From Saprospirales bacterium GYS_P2D (lineage in GTDB: Bacteria; Bacteroidota; Bacteroidia; Chitinophagales; Saprospiraceae), in the NCBI GenBank assembly GCA_009833045.1, contig WUUP01000001.1, forward strand, positions 737,586-801,585: DNA of 64,000 nucleotides, read 5' to 3'. Positions 26,810 through 34,824 of the stretch are shown piece by piece. The notes beneath the pieces are model-generated. The model ran no database searches, was not told the DNA's origin, and worked only from the letters and a program-made list of their open reading frames with translations. How positions within the stretch are numbered: position 1 is the first letter of the stretch; each line of letters starts with the position of its first letter. The translations under genes and the position numbers were made by a program.

Positions 26810-28294
26810 CTATCCTCGGCGAGAGTAGTTAGGTGATTCTTTAGTGATGGTGATATTGTGCGGATGACTCTCTACGACACCCGATCCAGTGATCTTGACC
26901 ATCGGCGATCCCTGTATAGATGGGATATCTGGAGCCCCACAGTAGCCCATACTGGCTCTGAGTCCACCTGTATACTGGACCATGACCTCTGAGATCGTGC
27001 CTTTATATGGTACACGTCCTTCGATACCTTCTGGTACGAGCTTTTTGACATCATCCTCTGCATCTTGGAAGTAGCGATCCTTAGAGCCTTTTTGCATCGC
27101 TCCGAGAGATCCCATTCCTCTGTATACTTTGAATTTTCGTCCTTCGTAGATAATCGTCTCCCCTGGCGCCTCTTCTGTCCCAGCGAACAGTGATCCTCCC
27201 ATGATCGTACTCGCTCCAGCTGCTAATGCCTTAGCGATATCTCCCGTATAGCGGATACCTCCATCGCCGATGATTGGTACGCCTGCCTTGAGTCCCGCTT
27301 TAGCAGCATTCATGATGGCGCTGAGCTGTGGCACACCAACACCTGCGATGATACGAGTCGTACAGATACTACCAGGCCCGACACCTACTTTGACACCATC
27401 TACACCGGCGTCGATGAGCGCCTGAGCACCGCCTTCTGTAGCTACATTACCACCGACGATCTGTAGATCTTTAAATTTTTGTTTGACCTCCTTGATGACA
27501 TTGAGCACTCCCTGACTATGGCCATGAGCGGTATCGACGATCACGACGTCTACTCCTACACTCGCCAGTGCGTTCACTCTGTCAAAAGTATCACTACCGA
27601 CACCTACAGCAGCACCTACTAAGAGTCGGCCATGACTGTCCTTGCTGGCATTGGGATAGCTCTCCACTTTCATGATATCCTTGTAGGTGATGAGTCCGAG
27701 AAGCGTTTTGTGCTCATCTACTACTGGGAGCTTTTCGATCTTATATTTTTGGAGTATTTCTTCAGCTTGTTTGAGATCAGTATTGATCGGAGCCGTGATG
27801 AGATTATCCTTAGTCATGATATCTCTTACCTTGCGAGACAGCTTTGTCTCAAATCTCAAGTCACGATTAGTCAAGATACCCACCAGCTTTCGATCTCCGT
27901 CGATCACTGGGATACCTCCGATGCGATGAGTACGCATCATGTCATGAGCATCCTTGAGTGTCTGATCAGGGGTGAGCGTCACGGGATCTATGATCATGCC
28001 ACTCTCTGATCGCTTCACCTTTCTCACTTGCTCCGCTTGATCTTCGATCGACATATTCTTATGGATGATACCGATACCTCCCTCACGAGCCATAGCGATA
28101 GCGAGATTGTACTCGGTCACTGTATCCATCGCTGCTGAAATGATAGGTACATTGATCGTGAGATCACGGGTCAACTTAGATTTTAAACTTACTTCTCTCG
28201 GGAGAACCTCCGAATACTGGGGCATCAAAAGCACATCATCAAAAGTCAGTGCCTCCACTATGGGTTGAAATCGTGGGCTTGTATCTTTTTCCAT
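26810..28294 (-). CDS. guaB: inosine-5'-monophosphate dehydrogenase
   Basis: Oxidises IMP to XMP with NAD+, the committed step of GMP synthesis. 494 residues from the ATG at 28294. The barrel starts with [20 protein letters not shown], two CBS domains follow at about 100-215 ([20 protein letters not shown]), then [11 protein letters not shown], the loop [11 protein letters not shown] with catalytic Cys, [14 protein letters not shown], and the flap GMGSLGAM. A start 8 codons further upstream (28318) is excluded if the -7 box at 28298-28305 is real, because the box lies between the two. An in-frame GTG 12 codons in is another possible start. The first gene of an operon with mpg. Confidence 0.97.
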   Translation of the reverse strand: MEKDTSPRFQPIVEALTFDDVLLMPQYSEVLPREVSLKSKLTRDLTINVPIISAAMDTVTEYNLAIAMAREGGIGIIHKNMSIEDQAEQVRKVKRSESGMIIDPVTLTPDQTLKDAHDMMRTHRIGGIPVIDGDRKLVGILTNRDLRFETKLSRKVRDIMTKDNLITAPINTDLKQAEEILQKYKIEKLPVVDEHKTLLGLITYKDIMKVESYPNASKDSHGRLLVGAAVGVGSDTFDRVNALASVGVDVVIVDTAHGHSQGVLNVIKEVKQKFKDLQIVGGNVATEGGAQALIDAGVDGVKVGVGPGSICTTRIIAGVGVPQLSAIMNAAKAGLKAGVPIIGDGGIRYTGDIAKALAAGASTIMGGSLFAGTEEAPGETIIYEGRKFKVYRGMGSLGAMQKGSKDRYFQDAEDDVKKLVPEGIEGRVPYKGTISEVMVQYTGGLRASMGYCGAPDIPSIQGSPMVKITGSGVVESHPHNITITKESPNYSRRG

Positions 28295-28297
28295 GCA

Positions 28298-28305
28298 CAA
28301 AGCTA
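28298..28305 (-). promoter_or_regulatory. -7 promoter box of guaB
   Basis: On the minus strand TAGCTTTG, an exact TAnnTTTG match, followed by TGC and the ATG at 28294. With only 3 nt between box and start codon the mRNA would begin at or inside the ATG, or a later start (GTG near 28258) is used. Confidence 0.5.
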
Positions 28306-28457
28306 AAACTATTCTCATTGACTAAAAAAGCGAAGACGACAAAAAATGATTTTTACTCAGCTCTATCTTTCTTGACACTTCATTTTGAGTTTGACATATT
28401 TCTTGATCGATGTATATCCACATGTATCTACTTTAGCTATAGCTCAATAAGGCTCCT

Positions 28458-28886
28458 ATGATCAAAAAGATAAAAGTCAATACTGCCGAATATGACCAAG
28501 CCGTAGCGCTACGCATAGATTTGTTTTTTAGCGATTTTGAAAATCCTGAATCAATGATCAATGACAAACACGAATCCCATGCTACTCACGTCGCATATCT
28601 CAGGGATGATCAGGTCATAGGCACTGGGCGCCTACATCTCACTGATGATAGAGCAGTCATCTCGCAGATGGCTATCGATCCTAGCTATCAGAGACAGGGC
28701 ATCGGCAGTGCGATCCTGATGGACCTAATCAATAGATCTCAAAATAACAACATGTCAGAAATAAGACTCAGCGCCCGTATTACGGCACTTTCCTTTTATG
28801 AAAACCATGATTTCGTAGCCACAGGTGATCACTACCCCTCTCAAAAAACAGGTGTCATACACCAAGAAATGATCTTGAAACTTTGA
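28458..28886 (+). CDS. GNAT-family N-acetyltransferase
   Basis: 142 residues of the GCN5-related acetyltransferase fold. The acetyl-CoA pyrophosphate-binding loop is QRQGIGSAIL near residues 77-86, preceded by the strand RAVISQMAIDPSY and followed by IRLSARITALSFYENHDFVATG, the usual terminal motif. The layout is that of the YjcF/ElaA-like branch. The substrate is unknown. The gene is oriented with tadA, 84 bp upstream of it, but tadA has its own promoter box. Confidence 0.87.
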   Translation: MIKKIKVNTAEYDQAVALRIDLFFSDFENPESMINDKHESHATHVAYLRDDQVIGTGRLHLTDDRAVISQMAIDPSYQRQGIGSAILMDLINRSQNNNMSEIRLSARITALSFYENHDFVATGDHYPSQKTGVIHQEMILKL

Positions 28887-28940
28887 TCAATATACTAACA
28901 GCCCTTTGGAGTTTCTTTGACCCAATAGCCAAGAGAATAA

Positions 28941-28948
28941 TACCTTTG
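28941..28948 (+). promoter_or_regulatory. promoter of tadA
   Basis: TACCTTTG at 28941-28948 fits the -7 consensus, and TTTG at 28916-28919 lies 21 nt upstream, a good -33 element. This is the most complete promoter I see in the window. The ATG follows after 22 nt. Confidence 0.65.
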
Positions 28949-28970
28949 ATACCAAATAGAAATAGACATC

Positions 28971-29435
28971 ATGGTCGAACTCTTCAGTGACGAATACTTC
29001 ATGAAGCAGGCCTTTAAGGAGGCGGTCAAGGCATATGAAGCCGACGAAGTACCTGTAGGCGCCGTCATCGTGAGCCAAAACCGGATCATCGCTCGTGCTC
29101 ACAATCAGACAGAAACGCTCAATGACACCACGGCTCATGCGGAGATGATAGCCATCACCTCGGCAGCATCTTATCTGGGTGCTAAGTATCTCAAAGACTG
29201 TACGCTATACGTGACCCTCGAGCCATGTGTGATGTGCTGTGGAGCCAGCTACTGGTCGCAGATCGATCGTATCGTCTATGGAGCTGAGGATCCCACACGA
29301 GGCTTCATGCGCTATGGCAAAGAGATGCTCCACCCTAAGACGAAGCTCGAATTTGGGATCATGGCCAATGAATGTGCAGGCCTGCTCCAAGAATTCTTTC
29401 AAAAGAAAAGGAAGCAAAAAGCCAGTCTGAAATAG
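28971..29435 (+). CDS. tadA: tRNA-specific adenosine deaminase
   Basis: Zinc-dependent deaminase of 154 residues that converts A34 to inosine in the anticodon of tRNA-Arg. The zinc and proton-shuttle motif HAEMIAI is near residue 53, and the PCVMCCGA motif with two Cys ligands near 83-90. The stretch VPVGAVIVSQNRIIARAHNQ near 23-42 is typical of TadA rather than cytidine or guanine deaminases. Length is normal. Preceded by a good -33/-7 promoter. Confidence 0.93.
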   Translation: MVELFSDEYFMKQAFKEAVKAYEADEVPVGAVIVSQNRIIARAHNQTETLNDTTAHAEMIAITSAASYLGAKYLKDCTLYVTLEPCVMCCGASYWSQIDRIVYGAEDPTRGFMRYGKEMLHPKTKLEFGIMANECAGLLQEFFQKKRKQKASLK

Positions 29436-29572
29436 CCCATCAGCCCGCTGACTCGTTAGCAGAATGTTAATCTAATGGTACTATTGCTCCCTGCGGTTAA
29501 AATTGCCTTAAGACGAGAGTACAAAAAGTGACTCTGCACTATTATTGTATTGTACAGCAACACTGACAGACT

Positions 29573-30121
29573 ATGAAAAACCTCATGAAATCCTCAATGA
29601 TAGCTTTGGCGGCTCTACTGACGCTCAGTTCATGTACTAGCAAGCTGCGTTATTTCACTCAAGATCTCTACCAAGAGTATCAATGGACCGATGATGAGCT
29701 CGAGCGTATCCAGTTTTATGTATCAGAAGATATCGTCCTGCGCAAGAAATATAGTGGCGAAAATGCCCGTATCTCCGATGGCAAAATCAAAGTCGTGGAC
29801 GGTAGTAAAGTAGAAGAGGTCATCATAGAAGCCGGTACTCCAGGTGTATTCGTCCACTCGCCTAAGCGGGGACGCTTTGCCATATCTTTTGACTCGAGAG
29901 ACGAGAGCAAGTATTTGATGTTTGGCCCAAATCCTAAGGCTAATGGCAAATTTGTCCTACTCGCTAAGGACTGGGATCGCAGATGGGGGCAGATCACCTA
30001 TGGAGACCAGACCTATGAGACCAGCAGTGCCAGTGCCTATGCAGCTCTCATGGTCGACATCAAGCACGCCAAGAAAGTCAGCGTCAAGTCGACCAGAGCT
30101 CGTGGCAATACGGTCAACTAA
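29573..30121 (+). CDS. lipoprotein of unknown function
   Basis: 182 residues with a lipoprotein signal peptide: basic start MKNLMKSS, hydrophobic core and lipobox LSSC with Cys21 as lipidation site. The mature part is short and beta-rich (EDIVLRKKYSGENARISDGKIKV, here shortened, and GKFVLLAKDWDRRWGQITYGDQTY). I do not recognise a named family; similar small lipoproteins are widespread in Bacteroidota. It stands alone, with its stop codon touching the stop codon of the convergent lrp gene (30121/30122, no gap). Confidence 0.84.
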   Translation: MKNLMKSSMIALAALLTLSSCTSKLRYFTQDLYQEYQWTDDELERIQFYVSEDIVLRKKYSGENARISDGKIKVVDGSKVEEVIIEAGTPGVFVHSPKRGRFAISFDSRDESKYLMFGPNPKANGKFVLLAKDWDRRWGQITYGDQTYETSSASAYAALMVDIKHAKKVSVKSTRARGNTVN

Positions 30122-30583
30122 TCATATATAAAACTCTGATGACTGCTTGATCTCCTTCAGCACAAAGGCACTATTGAGCACACCTATATTTTCGATCTTA
30201 GACAGTTTGGACTTGACGAAGTAGTGATAGTCCTCCAGACTCTTAGTATGTATCTTGAGTATGAAGTCTACCTGACCAGCCATATGGTAACATTCTTGGA
30301 CCTCATCGAGGGCGATAATTTGCTCTTCAAATTTTTCGATAAACTCCTCATTGTGATACCTCATCGACACCTGACATATGGTAGTCACTGATCGATCTAT
30401 GAGATCTTTATCCAGAATGGCCACATAGTTTTTGATATAGCCTTGCTTTTCCAGACGTCTGATGCGCTCGTATACAGGAGAGGGCGTTAGATTGAGGATT
30501 TTAGCGATTTCTTTAGCTGTCTGCTTAGCATCCCGCTGCAGGATCCGCAGTATCGTCATGTCCGTTTCATCGAGTTGCTGCAT
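30122..30583 (-). CDS. Lrp/AsnC-family transcriptional regulator
   Basis: 153 residues. The N-terminal winged HTH reads LDETDMTILRILQRDAKQTA then IAKILNLTPSPVYERIRRLE, and the C-terminal RAM ligand-binding domain covers about 70-145 (VQECYHMAGQVDFILKIHTK is its signature strand-turn). It is divergent from the threonine-degradation pair tdh-kbl, 184 bp apart, so it probably controls these genes in response to an amino acid; Lrp in Escherichia coli controls tdh-kbl in this way. Function in this organism is inferred from position. Confidence 0.92.
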   Translation of the reverse strand: MQQLDETDMTILRILQRDAKQTAKEIAKILNLTPSPVYERIRRLEKQGYIKNYVAILDKDLIDRSVTTICQVSMRYHNEEFIEKFEEQIIALDEVQECYHMAGQVDFILKIHTKSLEDYHYFVKSKLSKIENIGVLNSAFVLKEIKQSSEFYI

Positions 30584-30632
30584 CTCACCATATTTTTTAC
30601 TAAAAGCTATATTATTTCATTTTCTCTTGTCG

Positions 30633-30640
30633 CAAATATA
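30633..30640 (-). promoter_or_regulatory. -7 promoter box of the lrp-like gene
   Basis: On the minus strand TATATTTG matches TAnnTTTG exactly, about 50 nt before the ATG at 30583. Confidence 0.5.
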
Positions 30641-30662
30641 ACTGCAACAAATACTTAATAAA

Positions 30663-30686
30663 GCAATATTTACTGCATTTTATTGC
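30663..30686. promoter_or_regulatory. candidate Lrp-type operator region
   Basis: GCAATA and TATTGC form a 6-bp inverted repeat 12 nt apart in the divergent region between the lrp-like gene and tdh, surrounded by further TGCAA/TGCAT motifs. The AT-rich, loosely repeated layout is what Lrp-family regulators prefer. Short arms make this tentative. Confidence 0.3.
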
Positions 30687-30767
30687 ATCATTGATAGAAT
30701 AAGCGATTCCTTATAATTTTACAAGCGATAATCACTTTGATATACTCACATCAAAATCGATGATCGC

Positions 30768-31739
30768 ATGAAAAACAAAACCCTCATCATAGGTGCTCTG
30801 GGCCAGCTCGGCACCGTTCTCAGCGCTCAGCTAAGAGAACTACATGGCTCAGATCAGGTAGTAGCCTCAGACATCCATCAGCAGGACCACTATGATGGCA
30901 TCTACGAAGTCATTGATGCTACAGATGCAGAACGCATAGCGGCTGTCATACGTCAGCATGAGATCACTGAGATCTATCACCTCGCAGCGATACTCTCAGC
31001 TAAAGGAGAAGAGCAACCGCTGCGTACCTGGCATATCAATATGAGTACCCTATTCAATGTGCTTGAGGTAGCTAAGAGCGAAGGTATAAAGCGAGTATTT
31101 TTCCCGAGTTCCATAGCAGTTTTTGGCGCTGAGGCTCCTCGACTTAACACTCCCAATCACGCTTATCTCGATCCAGCCACAGTATATGGGATGAGCAAAT
31201 CAGCAGGCGAACTCTGGGCTCAATACTACTATGACAAGTATGGACTCGATATCCGCTCGCTGCGCTATCCAGGAGTGATCGGATATCAGTCGCTACCAGG
31301 TGGTGGCACTACCGACTATGCAGTAGATATTTTTCATCATGCTGTACGAGGTGATGACTATAGCTGTTTTCTCCGAGAGGATGCTACCCTACCGATGATC
31401 TATATGGATGACGCTATCCGAGCTACTATCGAGCTCATGCAGGCACCTCGAGAGCAGATATCGGTACGCACTTCATATAATCTCGCAGGACTAAGCTTCT
31501 CTCCTGCGGAACTCACTGCTGAGATACAGCGCCATTATCCATCATTCAGCGTCAGCTATCAGCCCGATCACAGACAGCAGATAGCCGATAAATGGCCTAA
31601 GACCATAGATGACTCGGTCGCTCGATCAGACTGGGGATGGCAGCCCAGATATGACCTCACTACACTCTGCGAGACCATGATAGCAGGTCTCAGAGATCAG
31701 TACCACCAACAAGATAAAGACTCGCTCATCAGAGCATAA
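30768..31739 (+). CDS. L-threonine 3-dehydrogenase, SDR/epimerase type
   Basis: NAD-dependent extended SDR of 323 residues. Motifs: GALGQLG at 9-15 for NAD binding, [11 protein letters not shown] near 72, SSIAVFG near 113, and YGMSKSAGE near 139 with the catalytic Tyr and Lys. This is the form of threonine dehydrogenase found in animals and Bacteroidota, not the zinc-dependent Escherichia coli enzyme. The next gene is kbl, 32 bp downstream; together they turn threonine plus CoA into glycine and acetyl-CoA via 2-amino-3-ketobutyrate. A UDP-sugar epimerase is the alternative, but the kbl partner decides. Confidence 0.87.
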   Translation: MKNKTLIIGALGQLGTVLSAQLRELHGSDQVVASDIHQQDHYDGIYEVIDATDAERIAAVIRQHEITEIYHLAAILSAKGEEQPLRTWHINMSTLFNVLEVAKSEGIKRVFFPSSIAVFGAEAPRLNTPNHAYLDPATVYGMSKSAGELWAQYYYDKYGLDIRSLRYPGVIGYQSLPGGGTTDYAVDIFHHAVRGDDYSCFLREDATLPMIYMDDAIRATIELMQAPREQISVRTSYNLAGLSFSPAELTAEIQRHYPSFSVSYQPDHRQQIADKWPKTIDDSVARSDWGWQPRYDLTTLCETMIAGLRDQYHQQDKDSLIRA

Positions 31740-31771
31740 TCCTAAATAAATCACATACTAAAAGAATCCAG

Positions 31772-32962
31772 ATGTACGGCAATATAAAAGCACAACTCCA
31801 GCAAGAACTCCAAGAAATAAAAGAAGCAGGCCTATACAAGGCAGAACGAGTCATCACCACCCCTCAAGGGTCTAAGATAGACACTACGCAGACCAGTGAT
31901 GTACTCAATTTTTGTGCAAATAACTACCTGGGCCTATCCTCACATCCTGATGTGATAGCTGCAGGCAAAGCCGCTATCGACTCCCATGGCTACGGGATGT
32001 CATCTGTCAGATTCATCTGTGGTACTCAAGATATCCACAAGGAGCTCGAGCGCAAGACAGCCGAATTTTTAGGAATGGAAGACTGTATCCTTTATGCAGC
32101 GGCTTTTGATGCCAATGGTGGAGCTTTTGAGCCCATCCTCGGACCAAAAGACGCCATCATATCAGATGCGCTCAATCATGCCTCGATCATCGACGGTATC
32201 CGCCTCTGCAAAGCGAAAAGATATCGCTATGATCATAATGACATGGCCTCTCTGGAGGAAAAACTCAAAGAGGCCAGTGACGCTCGTCGTAAGCTAATAG
32301 TGACAGACGGATCATTCTCCATGGATGGGACGATCGCTCAGCTTGACAAAATCTGTGACCTGGCAGATCAATATGATGCACTGGTGATGGTGGACGAGTG
32401 CCACTCGACGGGATTTCTCGGAGCGACAGGTCGTGGGACACATGAGTACAGAGATGTAATGGGCCGTATCGATATTATCACAGGCACCTATGGTAAAGCC
32501 CTCGGAGGAGCTTCTGGAGGATTCACCGCTGCACGTCGAGAGATCGTGGAGATGCTCAGACAGCGATCGAGACCTTACTTATTTTCTAATACGGTGGCAC
32601 CCTCTATCGTAGGTGCATCGATAGCTGTCCTCGATCTACTCAGTAGCTCAACGGCACTGCGAGATCAGCTCGAAGAAAACACCAAGTACTTCCGTACAGC
32701 TATGACAGAGGCGGGATTTGACATCATACCAGGAGATCATCCTATAGTACCTGTGATGCTTTATGATGCTAAGTTGTCTCAGGATTTCGCCGCTAAGCTG
32801 CTTGATGAGGGGATATATGTGATCGGATTTTTCTATCCCGTCGTGCCTAAAGGCAAAGCTCGTATCAGAGTGCAGCTATCGGCAGGGCATGATCGAGCAC
32901 AGCTCGAGAAAGCAGTAGCCGCCTTCACTAAGGTCGGCAAAAAACTCGGAGTGATCAGCTGA
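31772..32962 (+). CDS. kbl: glycine C-acetyltransferase (2-amino-3-ketobutyrate CoA ligase)
   Basis: PLP enzyme of the alpha-oxoamine synthase family, 396 residues, cleaving 2-amino-3-ketobutyrate with CoA into glycine and acetyl-CoA. Motifs: [16 protein letters not shown] near 46-61, [20 protein letters not shown] near 75-95, [11 protein letters not shown] near 209-219, and the PLP lysine in [13 protein letters not shown] near 240. Length and motifs match KBL better than BioF or serine palmitoyltransferase. Second gene after the threonine dehydrogenase, 32 bp apart. Confidence 0.95.
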   Translation: MYGNIKAQLQQELQEIKEAGLYKAERVITTPQGSKIDTTQTSDVLNFCANNYLGLSSHPDVIAAGKAAIDSHGYGMSSVRFICGTQDIHKELERKTAEFLGMEDCILYAAAFDANGGAFEPILGPKDAIISDALNHASIIDGIRLCKAKRYRYDHNDMASLEEKLKEASDARRKLIVTDGSFSMDGTIAQLDKICDLADQYDALVMVDECHSTGFLGATGRGTHEYRDVMGRIDIITGTYGKALGGASGGFTAARREIVEMLRQRSRPYLFSNTVAPSIVGASIAVLDLLSSSTALRDQLEENTKYFRTAMTEAGFDIIPGDHPIVPVMLYDAKLSQDFAAKLLDEGIYVIGFFYPVVPKGKARIRVQLSAGHDRAQLEKAVAAFTKVGKKLGVIS

Positions 32963-33010
32963 TCACTCTCATCGAGTATTCATTAGGACTCGTCGTGTAT
33001 AGAGACCTTG

Positions 33011-33054
33011 TACTGACATTTTGCGGTACTTTATACTGAAGCAAAATGTCAGTA
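33011..33054. promoter_or_regulatory. perfect 14-bp inverted repeat before a membrane-protein gene
   Basis: TACTGACATTTTGC (33011-33024) and GCAAAATGTCAGTA (33041-33054) are exact reverse complements with a 16-nt spacer. The right arm ends 2 nt before the ATG at 33057. As RNA it would sequester the translation start; as DNA it could be an operator. Confidence 0.7.
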
Positions 33055-33056
33055 TT

Positions 33057-33644
33057 ATGCGTCTTCCAGATAGTATATTTCAATCTTTTGATCGTAATCG
33101 CTCAATGCAGCGAAAGGGTAATCGATCATACATGAGTGAGGGGTATACACCACCCACTACTCCCTACAGTTTGAAAAATAGAATTTTCGCCGAAGTCAGC
33201 GCAAACAACCAATCATATCTTAACAAATCGTCTATTCTGATTTTCCTCGTACTTTTTACCAGTTTAATCTTAGGTGTATGGATCACTCATGCGACGTCAA
33301 ATAAACCTGTACCCCACCTTGATAGCAGCTATTATATTACTAACTATCAGAGAAATGTCAACGATGGCTTTTACTACTATGACAGAGGTAGTCACCTCAT
33401 GGCCATTCGGCACTTTAGGATTGCAAAAAATCTATTTGAAGGAATGGATGCTAACTATGGAATGACGTTGAGTTTGGTCGCTATCTGTCAATCAGAAGGC
33501 AGAAACTGTGCTTTAGCAGATGACTATTATAATACTATGATGGCTTCATCAGCTTTCAGAGAAGAAAAAGATAAATATGAATTTCTTCAAAAAGTAAAAG
33601 AGGAAGGATACGCACCATCATACTCGTACACTGGTGCCCGATAG
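33057..33644 (+). CDS. single-pass membrane protein of unknown function with TPR-like C-terminus
   Basis: 195 residues from the ATG at 33057. An earlier frame from a TTG at 33021 would start within the inverted repeat and is unlikely. Residues 1-55 are basic and probably cytoplasmic (FDRNRSMQRKGNRS), one membrane helix follows near 58-80 (SSILIFLVLFTSLILGVWI), and the rest has a TPR-like segment (NDGFYYYDRGSHLMAIRHFR, YGMTLSLVAICQSEGRNCAL). Layout is similar to anti-sigma or gliding accessory proteins, but I recognise no family. The 3' end overlaps the convergent pcm gene by 27 bp. Base composition is lower in G+C than the neighbours. Confidence 0.7.
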   Translation: MRLPDSIFQSFDRNRSMQRKGNRSYMSEGYTPPTTPYSLKNRIFAEVSANNQSYLNKSSILIFLVLFTSLILGVWITHATSNKPVPHLDSSYYITNYQRNVNDGFYYYDRGSHLMAIRHFRIAKNLFEGMDANYGMTLSLVAICQSEGRNCALADDYYNTMMASSAFREEKDKYEFLQKVKEEGYAPSYSYTGAR

Positions 33645-34271
33645 CATCGGCACGAAGCTAAATGAACCGAAGTGTTCTTCTTTTTTCTGCGTCTCAGAGA
33701 GCTTAGTGATGCGCTTCATCTGCTGCACCTCACCTTCACCCTCAGGGATGACGAGATAGCCACCGACCTTGAGTTGAGCGAATAGTTTAGATGGGAAAAA
33801 TGGTGCCGCAGCTGTGATCAAGATCTTATCATAGGGAGCAAATCTCGGTGCTCCGGCAAATCCATCACCATAGAGAGTGCGTATACGCCCGTAGCCCATC
33901 TGGATGAGCTTCTGAGAGGTCTTTTCGAATAAGGTCTTCTGACGCTCAATACTGTACACTTTGCATCCCATCTGACTGAGCACAGTGGCTTGATATCCTG
34001 ATCCGGTGCCTATCTCGAGCACCTTGTCTCGGGGCTGAAGCTCGAGTAGCTCCGTCTGAAATGCCACCGTATATGGCTGCGATATCGTCTGGCCTGCATC
34101 TATCGGAAAAGCCATATCCTTATAGGCCCAAGTATCAAACGCCTTGTCCAAAAAGAAATGTCGAGGGATAGACCCTATAGCCGCCAAGACTCTTTGATCA
34201 CGGATTCCTTTTTTCTTCAGTTCTGCTACTAATTTTTGGCGTAAGCCTCGATGACGGTAGTTATCTATCAA
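33618..34271 (-). CDS. pcm: protein-L-isoaspartate O-methyltransferase
   Basis: SAM-dependent repair enzyme of 217 residues that methylates L-isoaspartyl residues of aged proteins. The substrate-binding motif DAGQTISQPYTVAFQTELL is at about 58-76, SAM motif I LEIGTGSGYQATVL near 84-97, and post-motifs RIRTLYGDG and YDKILITAAAP further on. Length normal. Convergent 3' overlap of 27 bp with the membrane-protein gene on the other strand. Confidence 0.95.
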   Translation of the reverse strand: MIDNYRHRGLRQKLVAELKKKGIRDQRVLAAIGSIPRHFFLDKAFDTWAYKDMAFPIDAGQTISQPYTVAFQTELLELQPRDKVLEIGTGSGYQATVLSQMGCKVYSIERQKTLFEKTSQKLIQMGYGRIRTLYGDGFAGAPRFAPYDKILITAAAPFFPSKLFAQLKVGGYLVIPEGEGEVQQMKRITKLSETQKKEEHFGSFSFVPMLSGTSVRV

Positions 34272-34365
34272 TTCTTATTAGCTTTTGATGGTATGCTAAA
34301 CATCTTTTTATCAGCGGCTAATATATTGCATTTTATTTTAATATGAGTAAGCCGAGAGGATTTTT

Positions 34366-34824
34366 CTATGAGCTCATCTCGGCTTTATATTCCATGGCGA
34401 TATGTGGGATATCGTCTTCCATATAGGACTGACCTACGGTCTCAAACCCTAACTTTTCGTAAAAAGTAAGTGCATATACTTGAGCTGAAAGCCGTATCTC
34501 ATCGCCGAGCTTTTCTTTTGTCCATTGGAGACAGGCCTTCATGAGTTCTTCGCCCAGCCCCTGACCTCTGTATTCTTTATCCATGATGACTCGTCCTATT
34601 GCATGATGCGTTTTATAGGATAACCCTTTAGGCACGATACGAGCATAGGCTATTAGTTCACCATCCTGGTAACCCAAGACGTGATAGCAGTGCATATCCT
34701 TGAAGTCTGCATCTTGATAGGGGCAGTTTTGCTCCACTACGAATACTTTTTGGCGCAACGCCAAAAGCTCATACAGCTCATCCAAATCTAACTCTTCATA
34801 TGACTTACAAAACAGCTTCATCAA
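34366..34824 (-). CDS. ElaA-like GNAT acetyltransferase
   Basis: 152 residues of the ElaA branch of GNAT proteins. Signature segments: ELYELLALRQKVFVVEQNCPYQDADFKD near the N-terminus (here paraphrased in part), then GELIAYARIVP, IGRVIMDKEYRGQGLGEEL with the acetyl-CoA loop near 85-95, and IRLSAQVYALTFYEKLGFETVG. The substrate of ElaA is unknown. It overlaps the upstream lamin-tail gene by 4 bp (ATGA type), so the two are translationally coupled, although their functions seem unrelated. Confidence 0.9.
   Translation of the reverse strand: MMKLFCKSYEELDLDELYELLALRQKVFVVEQNCPYQDADFKDMHCYHVLGYQDGELIAYARIVPKGLSYKTHHAIGRVIMDKEYRGQGLGEELMKACLQWTKEKLGDEIRLSAQVYALTFYEKLGFETVGQSYMEDDIPHIAMEYKAEMSS

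Noticed and set aside
34351-34388. Stem AGCCGAG...CTCGGCT over the stop codon of the ElaA-like gene considered as a terminator
   Set aside because: The loop is over 20 nt and no U run follows on the minus strand.
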